The notes under the pieces are model-generated. The model saw nothing but the letters and a program-made list of their open reading frames with translations, was not told the DNA's origin and did not search any database. Of a stretch of 64,000 nucleotides of DNA, positions 49,434 to 58,555 are shown one piece after another. Numbering within the stretch: position 1 is the stretch's first letter; each line of letters opens with the position of its first letter. Source of the stretch: Massilia sp. BSC265 (lineage in GTDB: Bacteria; Pseudomonadota; Gammaproteobacteria; Burkholderiales; Burkholderiaceae_D); contig NZ_JPXI01000025.1 of assembly GCF_000740675.1 (NCBI RefSeq), forward strand, positions 62,001 through 126,000, given 5' to 3'. Made by a program: the position numbers and the translations under genes.

Positions 49434-50320
49434 TACTGGCGCAGCTGCTGGACAAACCAGCGTCCCGCCGGGCCGGGCGGCTGCTCCTTGCGGTGGATGG
49501 CGTGCATCGCGAAGCCCGGCCCTGCGGTCGGACTGGTCTCGAGCTTGATGCGCACCAGCGCCTTGGCGTCGAGGTCGGCCTGCACCATATGCAGGGGCAT
49601 GTGCCCCCAGCCGAGACCTGCGCGCAGGAAGGCATGCTTGGCGCCCAGGTCGGCCAGGCGCCAGACATTGGGGGACACCACGCCGAAGTTACGGCCCGCG
49701 GTCAGGGTCGAGCGGTCGGTCAGCACCAGTTGCACGTGCTTCTCCACCACCGAGCGCAGGATCATCCCGCGCTTGGCTGCCAGCGGGTGTCCCGGAGCCA
49801 CCACGGTGACCGAGGGCACGTCGAGCAGGTATTCCGAATGGCAGTCGGGCGGCACCTCGGGGAGCGAGCCGATGACGGCGATCCGGCACTGGCCTGCCAG
49901 CAGCGGCTGGATCACGGCGCCCAGCGCTTCCACGTACAGGCGCAAGGGCGTGGTCGGAAACTGCTTCTGGAATGCCTGCACCGCCGCGGTCAGGTTAGCG
50001 ATCGGGAACATCACGTCGACTGCCACCGCCAGCTCGGGCTCCAGTCCCTCGGCCAGGGTGCGTGCCCGGGCCTTGAACGCATCCATGCTCCCAACCGCGA
50101 TCCTGGCGTGCTCCAGCAAAGCCTGGCCGGCATCGGTCAGGACCGGGTAGCGGCCGCTGCGATCGAACAAGGGAAAGCCAACCTGAAGCTCGAGGTTGGC
50201 CAAGGTGTGGCTGACCACCGATTGCGCACGCCGCAGCTTGCGCCCCGCGGCAGAGAAACTGCCTTCATCCACCGCCGCGACGAAGGTGCGCAGCTGGTCC
50301 ATGGACATCCCGTCAAGCAT
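49403..50320 (-). CDS. LysR-family transcriptional regulator, divergent from pirin gene
   Basis: The 305-residue LysR protein has an HTH of the form FVAAVDEGSFSAAGRKLRRAQSVVSHTLANLE (in part) and a full effector domain. The ATG at 50320 has AAGGAG eight bases upstream. It is divergent from the pirin gene across 128 bases. The pirin promoter is repeated almost exactly before doxX, so this regulator may control both (inference). Confidence 0.92.
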   Translation of the reverse strand: MLDGMSMDQLRTFVAAVDEGSFSAAGRKLRRAQSVVSHTLANLELQVGFPLFDRSGRYPVLTDAGQALLEHARIAVGSMDAFKARARTLAEGLEPELAVAVDVMFPIANLTAAVQAFQKQFPTTPLRLYVEALGAVIQPLLAGQCRIAVIGSLPEVPPDCHSEYLLDVPSVTVVAPGHPLAAKRGMILRSVVEKHVQLVLTDRSTLTAGRNFGVVSPNVWRLADLGAKHAFLRAGLGWGHMPLHMVQADLDAKALVRIKLETSPTAGPGFAMHAIHRKEQPPGPAGRWFVQQLRQYQEAGPGGSV

Positions 50321-50322
50321 CT

Positions 50323-50401
50323 ATCTACTCCTTGGATGGTATTTATCGAATTATATAGGCTATCTGGATCGCTGCATCCTTCGTAAGATCCTTCCATACC
50401 G
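50323..50401 (+). promoter_or_regulatory. Pirin promoter, first copy of a 79-base conserved region
   Basis: It aligns without gaps to 60789-60867. Shared blocks are ATCTA, GATG, ATCGA, TTATATAGGCT and a TAAGAT -10 box at 50384-50389. It has no good -35, which points to an activator. Confidence 0.65.
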
Positions 50402-50448
50402 AACGGCCAACGAATGCCGCCACCGGCAACCCACGAAAGGATCCGACC

Positions 50449-51321
50449 ATGAATACCGTCATCGAACGCAGCCAGGCCCCTACTTTCCAAAAAACGTCCC
50501 AACATCCCACCGAGCACCGCCCGCTCGTCTACCGCACCCAGGGCACGACCCGCGGCGGCGTCACCCGCCTGATCAGCCCGAGCGGCGCGGATGGGCTGAT
50601 CAAACCCTTCGTGTTCCTCGACCTGTTCGACCTGCGCTCCAGCGGACACAAGATGGGCATGCACCCGCACTCCGGCATCGCCACCGTCACCGTCATCATG
50701 GACGGCGCGCTCGACTACCGCGAGACCACCGGCAGCGAAGGCACGCTGCCGACCGGCGGCATCGAATACATGAGCGCCGGCGGCGGCGTCTGGCACGAAG
50801 GGGGACCGGTCGAAAACGGTTCGGTGCGCGGCTTCCAGCTGTGGCTCGCCCTGCCGCCGGAAGATGAGAACGGGCCGTCGCACAGCCTGTACCTGGCGCC
50901 CGATCACGTCCAGCAGGCAGGACCGGCGCGGGTCGTCATCGGCAGCCACGAAGGCGCCGGCAGCGACATCCGGACCCGTGCGCCGATCAACTACCTGCAC
51001 GTGAGCTTGAAGGATGGCGAACACTGGAGCTATACGCCGCCCGCCGGACACGACGTCGCCTGGGTAGCGGTGGCCGACGGCGCACTGGAAACGGCCGGGG
51101 CGCGCCTGGCGGCTGAACTCGGGGTGTTCCAGAAAGGCGAGAGCCGGCTCGACTTCGTGGCCCGCGGCGACACCCAGTTCGTGCTGGGCTCGTCCGCCAC
51201 CCACCCGCATCCGCTGGTGACCGGCTACTACTCGGTGCATACCAGCGAGGCGGCGCTGCAAAAAGGCGAAGCGGGCATTGCCCGCCTGGGGGCCGAACTG
51301 CGCGCTGCCGGCGTGCTCTGA
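50449..51321 (+). CDS. Pirin family protein
   Basis: The 290-residue bicupin has the pirin metal site in its N-terminal cupin (MGMHPHSGIATVTVIMDG and GGGVWHEGGPVE) and a second cupin after about residue 165. Pirins are iron-binding redox proteins, and some have quercetinase activity; the substrate is unknown here. The ribosome site GAAAGGATC precedes the ATG. The likely activator is the divergent LysR protein. Confidence 0.92.
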   Translation: MNTVIERSQAPTFQKTSQHPTEHRPLVYRTQGTTRGGVTRLISPSGADGLIKPFVFLDLFDLRSSGHKMGMHPHSGIATVTVIMDGALDYRETTGSEGTLPTGGIEYMSAGGGVWHEGGPVENGSVRGFQLWLALPPEDENGPSHSLYLAPDHVQQAGPARVVIGSHEGAGSDIRTRAPINYLHVSLKDGEHWSYTPPAGHDVAWVAVADGALETAGARLAAELGVFQKGESRLDFVARGDTQFVLGSSATHPHPLVTGYYSVHTSEAALQKGEAGIARLGAELRAAGVL

Positions 51322-51341
51322 TCCTGGCGACTGTTCAATTG

Positions 51342-51374
51342 AAAAAGCCGCGCGCTTCCTCACGGAGCGCGCGG
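51342..51374 (-). terminator. Terminator for the SDR gene ending at 51401
   Basis: CCGCGCGCT/AGCGCGCGG is followed on the minus strand by CTTTTTC. It may also stop the convergent pirin transcript. Confidence 0.8.
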
Positions 51375-51400
51375 TGCCGTCATTGCCCGTAAAGCAGGAA

Positions 51401-52147
51401 TTACCAAGCCTGGTTGGTCGGCATGATGAAGAGTTCGGCGATGTCCACGTGGGCGGGTGCCTGCAGCGCATACACCACGGCATCGCCGATGTCCTCGGCC
51501 TTCAGGAAGGTCATCTGGTCTTTCAGGCCTTCCATCTGGTCGCGGTAGCCCTTGTCCGACACGTGCTCGAACAGTTCGGTTTCCACGGCGCCCGGTTGCA
51601 GGCAGGTCACGCGGATGTTGTACGGCGCGCCCACTTCCATGCGCAGGGTGTCGGAGAAGGCGGCCACGGCGTGCTTGGTGGCGCAATACACACCCAGGCC
51701 CTGCACCGTCTTGCGGCCGGCGATCGAGGAGGTGGTGATGATGTGGCCGGACTTCTTCGCCGTCAGGATCGGCAGGACCGCCGCGACGGTATTGAACACG
51801 CCCTTGATGTTGACGTCGACCATCTGGTTCCATTCGTCGGTTTTCAGGCTGGCGATGCTTGACGCCGGCATCAGGCCCGCGTTGGCGAACACGATGTCGA
51901 GCGTGCCGTAGCGGTCGACCAGCGCCGCCACGCCGCCGCACACAGCCTCCGGATTCGTCACGTCCATCTCGATGGCGAATGCCTCTCCGCCTGCGGCGCG
52001 GATCTCCTCGACCAGCGCGTCCAGACGGTCGATCCGGCGCGCGGCCACGCCGACCTTGGCACCTGCCTGTGCCAGTTTCTTGGCGGTAGCGGCGCCGATG
52101 CCGCTCGATGCGCCGGTGACAAGTGCGATTTTGCCTTTGAGTTCCAT
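51401..52147 (-). CDS. Short-chain dehydrogenase/reductase
   Basis: The 248-residue SDR starts MELKGKIALVTGASSGIGAATAKKLAQ (in part, TGxxxGIG), with NAG as FANAGLMPAS and the active site S...YxxxK (TSSIAGRKTVQGLGVYCATKHAV, in part). It is NAD(P)-dependent; the substrate is unknown. The AraC-type gene upstream on the same strand may control it. It resembles the SDR at 58556-59296, suggesting a paralogous pair. Confidence 0.9.
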   Translation of the reverse strand: MELKGKIALVTGASSGIGAATAKKLAQAGAKVGVAARRIDRLDALVEEIRAAGGEAFAIEMDVTNPEAVCGGVAALVDRYGTLDIVFANAGLMPASSIASLKTDEWNQMVDVNIKGVFNTVAAVLPILTAKKSGHIITTSSIAGRKTVQGLGVYCATKHAVAAFSDTLRMEVGAPYNIRVTCLQPGAVETELFEHVSDKGYRDQMEGLKDQMTFLKAEDIGDAVVYALQAPAHVDIAELFIMPTNQAW

Positions 52148-52265
52148 GATCAGGTCCTTTTCAAGAGTTTGAAGGCTTGGCTTCGATGTGTTGAAGCACG
52201 GGACCATGATCAAGCAGCGCAGCGCCCGGGTCTTTCGACGATTTGCCGCGCTTGTCGGAATGTTG

Positions 52266-53192
52266 CTACCGGGTGATGCCGAGCTCCCGCCGATACACGC
52301 TCGGCGACACCCCGACTCCCTGGCGGAATATCTGTGAAAAGTGGCTGGGGCTCTGGTAGCCGAGCGCCAGGCCGATGTCGATGATCGAGCGCTCGGTTTC
52401 GCACAGCAGGCGCCGCGCTTCTTCCAGGCGCAGGCGGGCCACGTAGCGCGACGGGGCCATGCCGGTGGCCTGCTTGAACACCCGGCTGAAATGAAAGACG
52501 CTCAGTCCGGCCATGTCGGCAAACGGCGCCAGCTCGAAGGGCTCGGCGAGGCGGCCGCGCATGGCGTCGAGGATGCGGTGCAGTTTATGGGCCGGCAGTC
52601 CTCCGCGCACGATCTTGCGGCCGTCCAGCGCCACTTCGTAGTGCTCGACCAGATGGTAAGTCAGTGCCTGCGCCATGCCCTGGATGAAGCCACTGGATGC
52701 TTGGGCGGGCGCGGAAAGCGCGGTGTAGAGCAGCTCCAGCACGCCGCACAGTAGCGGATCGCGCTCGCCCGAGACTTCGCGCAGCGCGAAGTCTCCCAGC
52801 GCACGCCCGGTCGCCGCGTGCACCACGCGTGTAAACAGCGGCAAGCCGACGTACACGTGCATGACCGTGAACGGCGCCGGCGAGGTGCTGCGCCAGCGCA
52901 TCTCGACCGGTATCGGCGAGGTAGTCAGGTAAAAGTCGCCTTTGCGCACCGGCACCGCCAGCCACTCGCCGCCAGGCGGGCGCTCCTCCACCACGGCTTC
53001 GCCGGAAGCGATCCAGACCAGCAGGGGCTCGGGCACGGCCGGCACCAGGATCTCGTCCTGGACCGCATTGCGCGTGGCGATCTCGACGTAGATATCGTCG
53101 TCCGCCTGGGCGCGCCGTTCGCGCAGCATCTGTCCCGGAATGTACTCCTTCATGCCTTCGGCCGAGGTTACTTCCGTCCTCACCTCCGTCAT
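52266..53192 (-). CDS. AraC-family transcriptional regulator
   Basis: The 308-residue regulator is started at MTEVRTEVTSAEGMKEYIPG, preceded by GGGAGGCGAG. A cupin-like N-terminal domain (EILVPAVPEPLLVWIASGEAVVEERPPGG, in part) leads to a C-terminal double HTH (PFADMAGLSVFHFSRVFKQATGMAPSRYV and GYQSPSHFSQIFRQGVGVSPS, in part). It is divergent from the flavin-reductase-like gene, its probable target, and lies upstream of an SDR. Confidence 0.9.
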   Translation of the reverse strand: MTEVRTEVTSAEGMKEYIPGQMLRERRAQADDDIYVEIATRNAVQDEILVPAVPEPLLVWIASGEAVVEERPPGGEWLAVPVRKGDFYLTTSPIPVEMRWRSTSPAPFTVMHVYVGLPLFTRVVHAATGRALGDFALREVSGERDPLLCGVLELLYTALSAPAQASSGFIQGMAQALTYHLVEHYEVALDGRKIVRGGLPAHKLHRILDAMRGRLAEPFELAPFADMAGLSVFHFSRVFKQATGMAPSRYVARLRLEEARRLLCETERSIIDIGLALGYQSPSHFSQIFRQGVGVSPSVYRRELGITR

Positions 53193-53309
53193 CTCGCCTC
53201 CCTGAATCAAGAAACAGCAAACCTGCGACAGCCGGCGCAAGCGTCCGATGGACCGGCATGCGCCGGCGGCGCGAACATACGGCCAACGTTGACATCGAAA
53301 GGAACAGCC

Positions 53310-53864
53310 ATGTTCAAGGAACTCCCTGCCAAGAAAGCCTACACCCTGCTCGAATCGGGCCCGATCGTCCTGGTCGCCACCTCCGGACCCAGGGGCCACA
53401 ACGTGATGACCATGGGCTTTCACATGATGGTGCAGCACGAGCCGGCGCTGGTGGCCTGCGTGATCGGTCCCTGGGACCACAGCTACACCGCCCTGCGCGA
53501 GTCGGGCGAGTGCGTGATCTCGGTGCCGACCGTCGACCTGGCCGAACAGGTCACCCGCATCGGGAACTGCTCGGGACAGGACGTCGACAAGTTTGCCACG
53601 TTCGGTCTGCATGCGTTGCCGGCCAGCACGGTTGACGCACCCCTCATCAAGGAGTGCATCGCCAACCTCGAATGCCAGGTCGCCGATACCGCGATGGTGG
53701 AGCGCTACAACATGTTCATCCTCGAAGTGAACAAGATCTGGGTCGACCAGTCCAGGCGCGAGCGCCGCCTGATCCACCACGCCGGCGACGGCGCCTTCAT
53801 CGTGGACGGCGACACCGTCGACATGCGCCGGCACATGACGAAATGGCGCTACCTGATGGATTGA
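53310..53864 (+). CDS. Flavin reductase-like FMN-binding domain protein
   Basis: The 184-residue protein starts MFKELPAKKAYTLLESGPIVLV after GAAAGGAACAGCC. It has the split-barrel flavin-binding fold (SGPRGHNVMTMGFHMMVQHEPALVACVIGP, in part, and ALRESGECVISVPTVDL). Such proteins reduce FMN or FAD with NAD(P)H or bind FMN as a cofactor. It is divergent from the AraC-type gene. A broken MBL gene follows it directly. Confidence 0.87.
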   Translation: MFKELPAKKAYTLLESGPIVLVATSGPRGHNVMTMGFHMMVQHEPALVACVIGPWDHSYTALRESGECVISVPTVDLAEQVTRIGNCSGQDVDKFATFGLHALPASTVDAPLIKECIANLECQVADTAMVERYNMFILEVNKIWVDQSRRERRLIHHAGDGAFIVDGDTVDMRRHMTKWRYLMD

Positions 53865-53904
53865 GCCGGAATGCACACCCGTTTTCCCACCCCACCAATC
53901 AAGG

Positions 53905-54486
53905 AGACGTGCTGATCTCGCACCTGCATCCCGACCACTCGGCCGGGCTGACGCTCGACGGCAAGGCGGTGTTCGGCAAGGCCGTGGTCCACGTCCACCA
54001 GAGCGACACCCGGTTCTGGCTGGAGCCGCGCAACAAGGGGGCGGATCCCGACCATGCGCACGTGTTCGACCAGGCGGCGCGCGACCTGGCTCCCTACCAG
54101 GCCCTCGGACGGGTGCGCAGCTTCGCGGCCGACGCCGAGATCGTACCGGGCGTGCCATCGCCACGCCGGGCCATACGCCGGGACACAGCTTCTTCCGGGT
54201 GGAGAGCGAAGGCAAGGTGCGGGTGCTGTGGGGCGACCTGATCCACGCCAAGGACCTGCAGTTCCGCACGCCGAGCATCGCCATCCGCGATGACCTGGAC
54301 AGCCGCGCCGCCGTGGCGCAGCGCAAGGCCGCGCTGCGCGATGCGGCCGCCAAAGGCTACTTGATGGGCGCGCCCCATATCCCCTTCCCCGGTCTCGGCC
54401 GCGTGCTGGAAAGCGGCGGCGGCTACGAATGGCTGCCGGTGAACTACAGCGAGGCCGGCACGCGCCGTCCCGCTACGGCGGACTAG
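53905..54486 (+). pseudogene. MBL-fold metallohydrolase remnant (5'-truncated, frameshifted)
   Basis: The readable part begins at the zinc motif (ISHLHPDHSAGL, HxHxDH) without the N-terminal region before it. Near 54150 the frame shifts: GVRAIATPGHTPGHSFF-type sequence continues in the next frame to WGDLIHAKDLQF and WLPVNYSEAG, then a stop at 54486. One or two bases are missing. The C-terminal part is about 60% identical to the second remnant at 62812-63135. It overlaps the end of the convergent kinase gene. Confidence 0.8.
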
Positions 54487-57400
54487 AAGCGAGCTGCCCT
54501 GTCCGTTCGACCTGTTTGTACGCCAGGCGGGCGGGCACCTGCAACTCGATCGTCGTGCCCTTGGTGGCGATGATATCGAGCCGCCCACCAATACGGCATG
54601 CCCGTTCCCGCATGCCGGGGAGTCCCCAGTGCCCGTCCCTCGAACCGGCTTCCAGTACCTCTGGCGGCAGGCCATCGCCATCGTCACGCACCCGCAGAAG
54701 CAGTGTACGGCGGCCGAATTCCACAGTCAGCGTGATGGTCTGCGCATTCGCGTGCTGCACTGCGTTCCAGATCGCCTCGCGCATGATGACGCAGCATTCG
54801 TCCGCCACCGCCGTTTCCAGCGCACGAATGTTGCCTTGGACGGCAAGGGAAAAGCGCGTCGTGCTACCGGCGGTCAGTTCCAGCCCTAGACTGCCGAGTT
54901 CGTCGACCAGTACATCGCCGGCGGCCACGTTGACACGCAGGCGCGCCACCCGCATGCGCCCTTCTTCGATCACGGATTCAGCCTGCTTCAAGCCGTCGGA
55001 GAGGAAAGGCCGCACCGGGTGTTCATGGTCGACCTTGTTGATTGCCCTGCGTATCACGAGCGACAGGCTGCCCACGCCCTGGAGCAGGGTGTCGTGCAAT
55101 TCACGGGCGATCCGCATGCGCTCCATTTGCTGCGACTCGAGGCGATCCGAAATGCGCCTGGTGATGACGTTCATTCGCATACGGTATGCAAGCCACAAGG
55201 CCAGGCCAAGCAGCAAGCCCAGGGTGCAACGAAACCACCAGGTCTGGTAGAACATCGGCATCACATCGAAGCGTAGTTGTGCTGGACTGGTGGCCCATAC
55301 CCCGTCGTTGTTGCTGGCACTGACTTCGAAACGGTAGCTGTCCGGTGCCAGGTTCGTGTAACTCACCGAGCGGCTGGAACTTGCCGGCAACCATTCGCGG
55401 TCGACGCCGACCAGGCGGTAGCGATAGCGGTTGCGTTCCGGAATCGTCAGACTGAGCGCGGCAAACCCGATCTCGATACGCAGGGCGCCTGGCTTGACGA
55501 CGATGGGTACTGCGCGGTCGACCTCGATGCCATCGATATCGACGCGGGTGATGACAACCGGTGGAGGCAGCGCATTACGAATCGCCCTTGTTGGATCGAC
55601 CGTTGTGAGATGACTTCCGGTAGTGAACCATAGACGGCCATCGCTGGCTTCCAGGGCCGTGGGTAATGGCCGCGTTTGCATGGGCTTGCCTACTACGCCA
55701 TCGAGATAATCCAGCACTTCGTACGTGACGCCGTAGCTCCTGTCAGCAGCCCATTTGGCCAGTTCGCCGGATGGGACGTGAATGAATCCGTCATTGCCAT
55801 TCATCCACAAATCCCCATTCCTGCTTGCCACGATTCCAGATACGCCCTTGAATGCATGCGCGTTACGCCCCCTCAATTGGTGGAAGCGCCGTCCGTCGTG
55901 ACCCAGTACGCCGTTAACGCCAGCCGCCCACACACGTTCCTGGTTCGCTGTGATTGCCAGGATCGGCCCCACGTTCACGCCGTCCGCGGCACCGAATTCT
56001 TGGATTTTCCCGCTGCTGACCCGGGCAAGGTTCGGCCCATATCCTGCCCAAAATGCTCCAGCGGCGTCATGTGCCATGACGTTGATTGCCCGGCTCTTCT
56101 TTCCGAACAGGGACGACTTGTTCTCCCATGCTCCCTCGAACAGCCTGAACAAGCCGTGGCCCACCAGGGATACCCACAATCCGCCGTCCGGGTCTTCGAA
56201 CGCGGCCTGCGGCAATGTTCGGGTAGTGTCAACCGGCCAGCTGATACGTTTTAGCTCGGCTTTTTCCCGCATCCATAGTTCACGCCGCCCTCCCATCCAC
56301 ACCCTGCCCGATGGCGCGCGATACATGAGGGTCATGTGGCGCAAATTCTTGTCCACAAGTTCTGTGCCACGTCCAGCCAGATAAAGTCCGCTGCCCCAGT
56401 CGCTGACCCATACCGTTCCTTCCTCTGCAGCCGTCATCGTCAACACCACTGTTCCCTCGGGAGCAGGGATCGAGACCGGGGAGACACGGCTGTCGCGCAA
56501 TCGATCGATGCCCCCACTGGTGGAAGCCCAAATGTTGCCTTCGCGATCCTGTAGAACGTTCGTGACCAGGCCGCCGCTCAGGCCGTTCTTTTCAGTGAAC
56601 ATCGCAATTGCGTCGTCGCCCGTACCAATGTCCTGGGTGAGCGCAGCCTTCGGTACGCGCATAAGCAGGTGATCGTTCGTTGCACACCAAAGGTTGCCAT
56701 CACGATCAAAGATCGGAACTCCCGCCAAACGTGCCCGTTTGAGGTGCGGCGCCACATCCAGCTGGCGCCCGTCCGCAGGGTCAAAACGCGAGAGTCCTAG
56801 CCTGTTGGTGCTTGCCCAGATTATTCCATCCGGTGCCTCGGTAAAAAAGGTGATGCCGGCTTGATCGCTTACCCTGGTGAAGCTGGCGGATCCTTTCGCC
56901 CGCCAATACAGTCCATCGGATAGACCAACCCACACCCCTCCACGGCTGTCTGCGAACACGCCCGACAGACCGGCAGGCGGCAGCGCCGGGTCTGCAAGTT
57001 GCCATTTCTTGTTTCGAAAGACATTCAGGTAATTGCTGTTAGCCCAAATCGTGCCGTCTTTTTCTTCTGCAAAAAAGTCTAGCGACCCGCCATAAAGCCG
57101 TTGCTCGCCTTTCAGATTGGGTGGAAAGTGCGTGATCTTTCCAGAACGGAGGTAGCTGGCACCCCCGAAGCGATAACCAATCCAGAGCCCGCCGTCGGAA
57201 CTTGCCAACAGGGCACTGATCCCGCTCGATAGCAGCTCGACGCGATGGGCGGATTCGACCGGCTCGAATCGTACGCCATCGAAGCGATACAGCCCCGTTT
57301 TAGTGCCCAACCAGAGGAAGCCATCCCTGGTCTGCGCCAGTGCGCTCACATCGCCTGGAGCGCCATCGGCAGCGCGCCATGCCTTGTGATGCAACTGCGA

Positions 57401-57490
57401 CGACTTCAGACCCTCGGCGCCACAGGTCAAGCACACCAACAATAAACTCAACCAGGCCAGGTAACGCGATGCCAAGGAACGACGAGACAT
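54473..57490 (-). CDS. Reg_prop/Y_Y_Y sensor histidine kinase (orphan)
   Basis: The 1005-residue protein has a signal peptide (YLAWLSLLLVCLTCGAEG), then two-component propeller repeats to about residue 640 (TRDGFLWLGTKTGLYRFDGVRF, in part, repeated WVGLSDGLY-type blades). A Y_Y_Y domain (RYRYRLVGVDREWLPASSSRSVSYTNLAPDSYRF, in part) leads to a TM near 755. A HisKA_3 phospho-site (RIARELHDTLLQGVGSLSL) and an HATPase (DDGDGLPPE, GHWGLPGMRERA) follow. The kinase type usually works with a NarL/LuxR regulator, but none is adjacent. Local GC is lower than the surroundings. Confidence 0.9.
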   Translation of the reverse strand: MSRRSLASRYLAWLSLLLVCLTCGAEGLKSSQLHHKAWRAADGAPGDVSALAQTRDGFLWLGTKTGLYRFDGVRFEPVESAHRVELLSSGISALLASSDGGLWIGYRFGGASYLRSGKITHFPPNLKGEQRLYGGSLDFFAEEKDGTIWANSNYLNVFRNKKWQLADPALPPAGLSGVFADSRGGVWVGLSDGLYWRAKGSASFTRVSDQAGITFFTEAPDGIIWASTNRLGLSRFDPADGRQLDVAPHLKRARLAGVPIFDRDGNLWCATNDHLLMRVPKAALTQDIGTGDDAIAMFTEKNGLSGGLVTNVLQDREGNIWASTSGGIDRLRDSRVSPVSIPAPEGTVVLTMTAAEEGTVWVSDWGSGLYLAGRGTELVDKNLRHMTLMYRAPSGRVWMGGRRELWMREKAELKRISWPVDTTRTLPQAAFEDPDGGLWVSLVGHGLFRLFEGAWENKSSLFGKKSRAINVMAHDAAGAFWAGYGPNLARVSSGKIQEFGAADGVNVGPILAITANQERVWAAGVNGVLGHDGRRFHQLRGRNAHAFKGVSGIVASRNGDLWMNGNDGFIHVPSGELAKWAADRSYGVTYEVLDYLDGVVGKPMQTRPLPTALEASDGRLWFTTGSHLTTVDPTRAIRNALPPPVVITRVDIDGIEVDRAVPIVVKPGALRIEIGFAALSLTIPERNRYRYRLVGVDREWLPASSSRSVSYTNLAPDSYRFEVSASNNDGVWATSPAQLRFDVMPMFYQTWWFRCTLGLLLGLALWLAYRMRMNVITRRISDRLESQQMERMRIARELHDTLLQGVGSLSLVIRRAINKVDHEHPVRPFLSDGLKQAESVIEEGRMRVARLRVNVAAGDVLVDELGSLGLELTAGSTTRFSLAVQGNIRALETAVADECCVIMREAIWNAVQHANAQTITLTVEFGRRTLLLRVRDDGDGLPPEVLEAGSRDGHWGLPGMRERACRIGGRLDIIATKGTTIELQVPARLAYKQVERTGQLASSPP

Positions 57491-57664
57491 GATTCACCGA
57501 TAGGAAGAATGAGGCCGAATGGACTAGCGATACTGTCGGGCCAAACAGTCGAGCAGACGAGCACGGCACTTTCGAGCGCTTAGTGTAGTTTATTTATGCC
57601 TGATGCAGAAAATGGGTATCTGGCAGACTTGAACTCAACTGGGACCATTGTGCCGGGTAGCGCG

Positions 57665-58435
57665 TTATGGTTCAAAGCCGCCGATCGTCATGCCGCCATC
57701 CACCACCAGCAGCTGGCCGTGCACGTAGCTCGATACCGGCGACGACAGCCATACCGCAGCCTCGGCGATCTCGCGCGGATGCGCCCCGCGCTTGGCCGGG
57801 ATCGCCTGCTTGGCGAGCGAAGCGAAGGCCGGGTTCTGGGCGCTGTTGGCGACCACCATCGGGGTTTCGGTCCAGCCGGGTGCGATGGCATTCACGCGGA
57901 TGCCGCGCGCGGCGTTTTCCATCGCCGCTACCCGGGTCAAGCCCTGCACCCCGTGTTTCGAGGCGGCATAGGCGCTCATGCCGCCGGGGCCGGTGACTGC
58001 CGCCACCGAGGCCGTGTTGACGATGGTGCCGCCCTGGCGCAGCAGCAGCGGAATCTGGTATTTCATCCCGAGGAAGACGCTGCGCAGGTTGACGCCGATG
58101 ACGCGGTCGAAGTCGTCGGCGGGGTAGTCCTCGATGCGATGGGTGCCGCCGGTGATGCCGGCATTGTTGAAGGCCGCATCGAGCCGGCCGGCTTCGCGGT
58201 CGATGCGCACCAGCAGGGCGGCGATCTCGCCCTCCTGCGCCACGTTGACGGTGGCGGTATGCAGCTGCGCTCCTGCCTCCCGCGCCAGGCCGCGCGTTTC
58301 GTCCAGGCCCTGCGGGTTCAGGTCCGCCGCATACACCAGCGCGCCGCGGGCGGCGAACAGCAGCGCCGCCTCGCGTCCGATTCCCGAGCCAGCGCCGGTG
58401 ACGAGTACTACCTTGTCCTTGAAATCGTTCTGCAT
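57665..58435 (-). CDS. Short-chain dehydrogenase/reductase
   Basis: The 256-residue SDR has TGAGSGIG, the NAG motif NNAGITGG and the active site S...YxxxK (TASVAAVTGPGGMSAYAASKHGV, in part). It ends GQLLVVDGGMTIGGFEP, the classical SDR C-terminus. Two copies of the ATTCCCG operator-like motif lie upstream, at 36 and 77 bases before its start. Substrate unknown. Confidence 0.91.
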   Translation of the reverse strand: MQNDFKDKVVLVTGAGSGIGREAALLFAARGALVYAADLNPQGLDETRGLAREAGAQLHTATVNVAQEGEIAALLVRIDREAGRLDAAFNNAGITGGTHRIEDYPADDFDRVIGVNLRSVFLGMKYQIPLLLRQGGTIVNTASVAAVTGPGGMSAYAASKHGVQGLTRVAAMENAARGIRVNAIAPGWTETPMVVANSAQNPAFASLAKQAIPAKRGAHPREIAEAAVWLSSPVSSYVHGQLLVVDGGMTIGGFEP

Positions 58436-58470
58436 GATTTGTTCCTTTGGTTGACAGGACCATCGTAGAC

Positions 58471-58490
58471 ATTCCCGTCCCGGCGATAAA
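58471..58490 (+). promoter_or_regulatory. Operator-like motif ATTCCCG-n3-CGG-n-GATAA, copy 2
   Basis: It lies 36 bases upstream of the SDR start at 58435 and matches copy 1 at the fixed positions. Confidence 0.5.
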
Positions 58491-58495
58491 GACGC

Positions 58496-58539
58496 AAAAG
58501 CGGCCGGCAGTATTCCCGTTTCGGGGATAATGCCGGCCG
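58496..58539 (-). terminator. Terminator after the SDR gene ending at 58556
   Basis: GGCCGGCA and TGCCGGCC arms with an inner CCCG/CGGG pairing are followed by GCTTTT on the minus strand. The hairpin contains copy 3 of the operator-like motif. Confidence 0.65.
58512..58531 (+). promoter_or_regulatory. Operator-like motif ATTCCCG-n3-CGG-n-GATAA, copy 3
   Basis: It starts 41 bases from copy 2, about four helical turns, and lies inside the terminator hairpin between two SDR genes. Confidence 0.45.
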
Positions 58540-58555
58540 TCCTTGCGTCAGGGTC

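Noticed and set aside
52266..54353. 695-codon minus-strand frame over the AraC gene
   Set aside because: Only the last 308 codons resemble AraC; the rest is antisense to the flavin reductase and MBL remnant, so the start was set at 53192.
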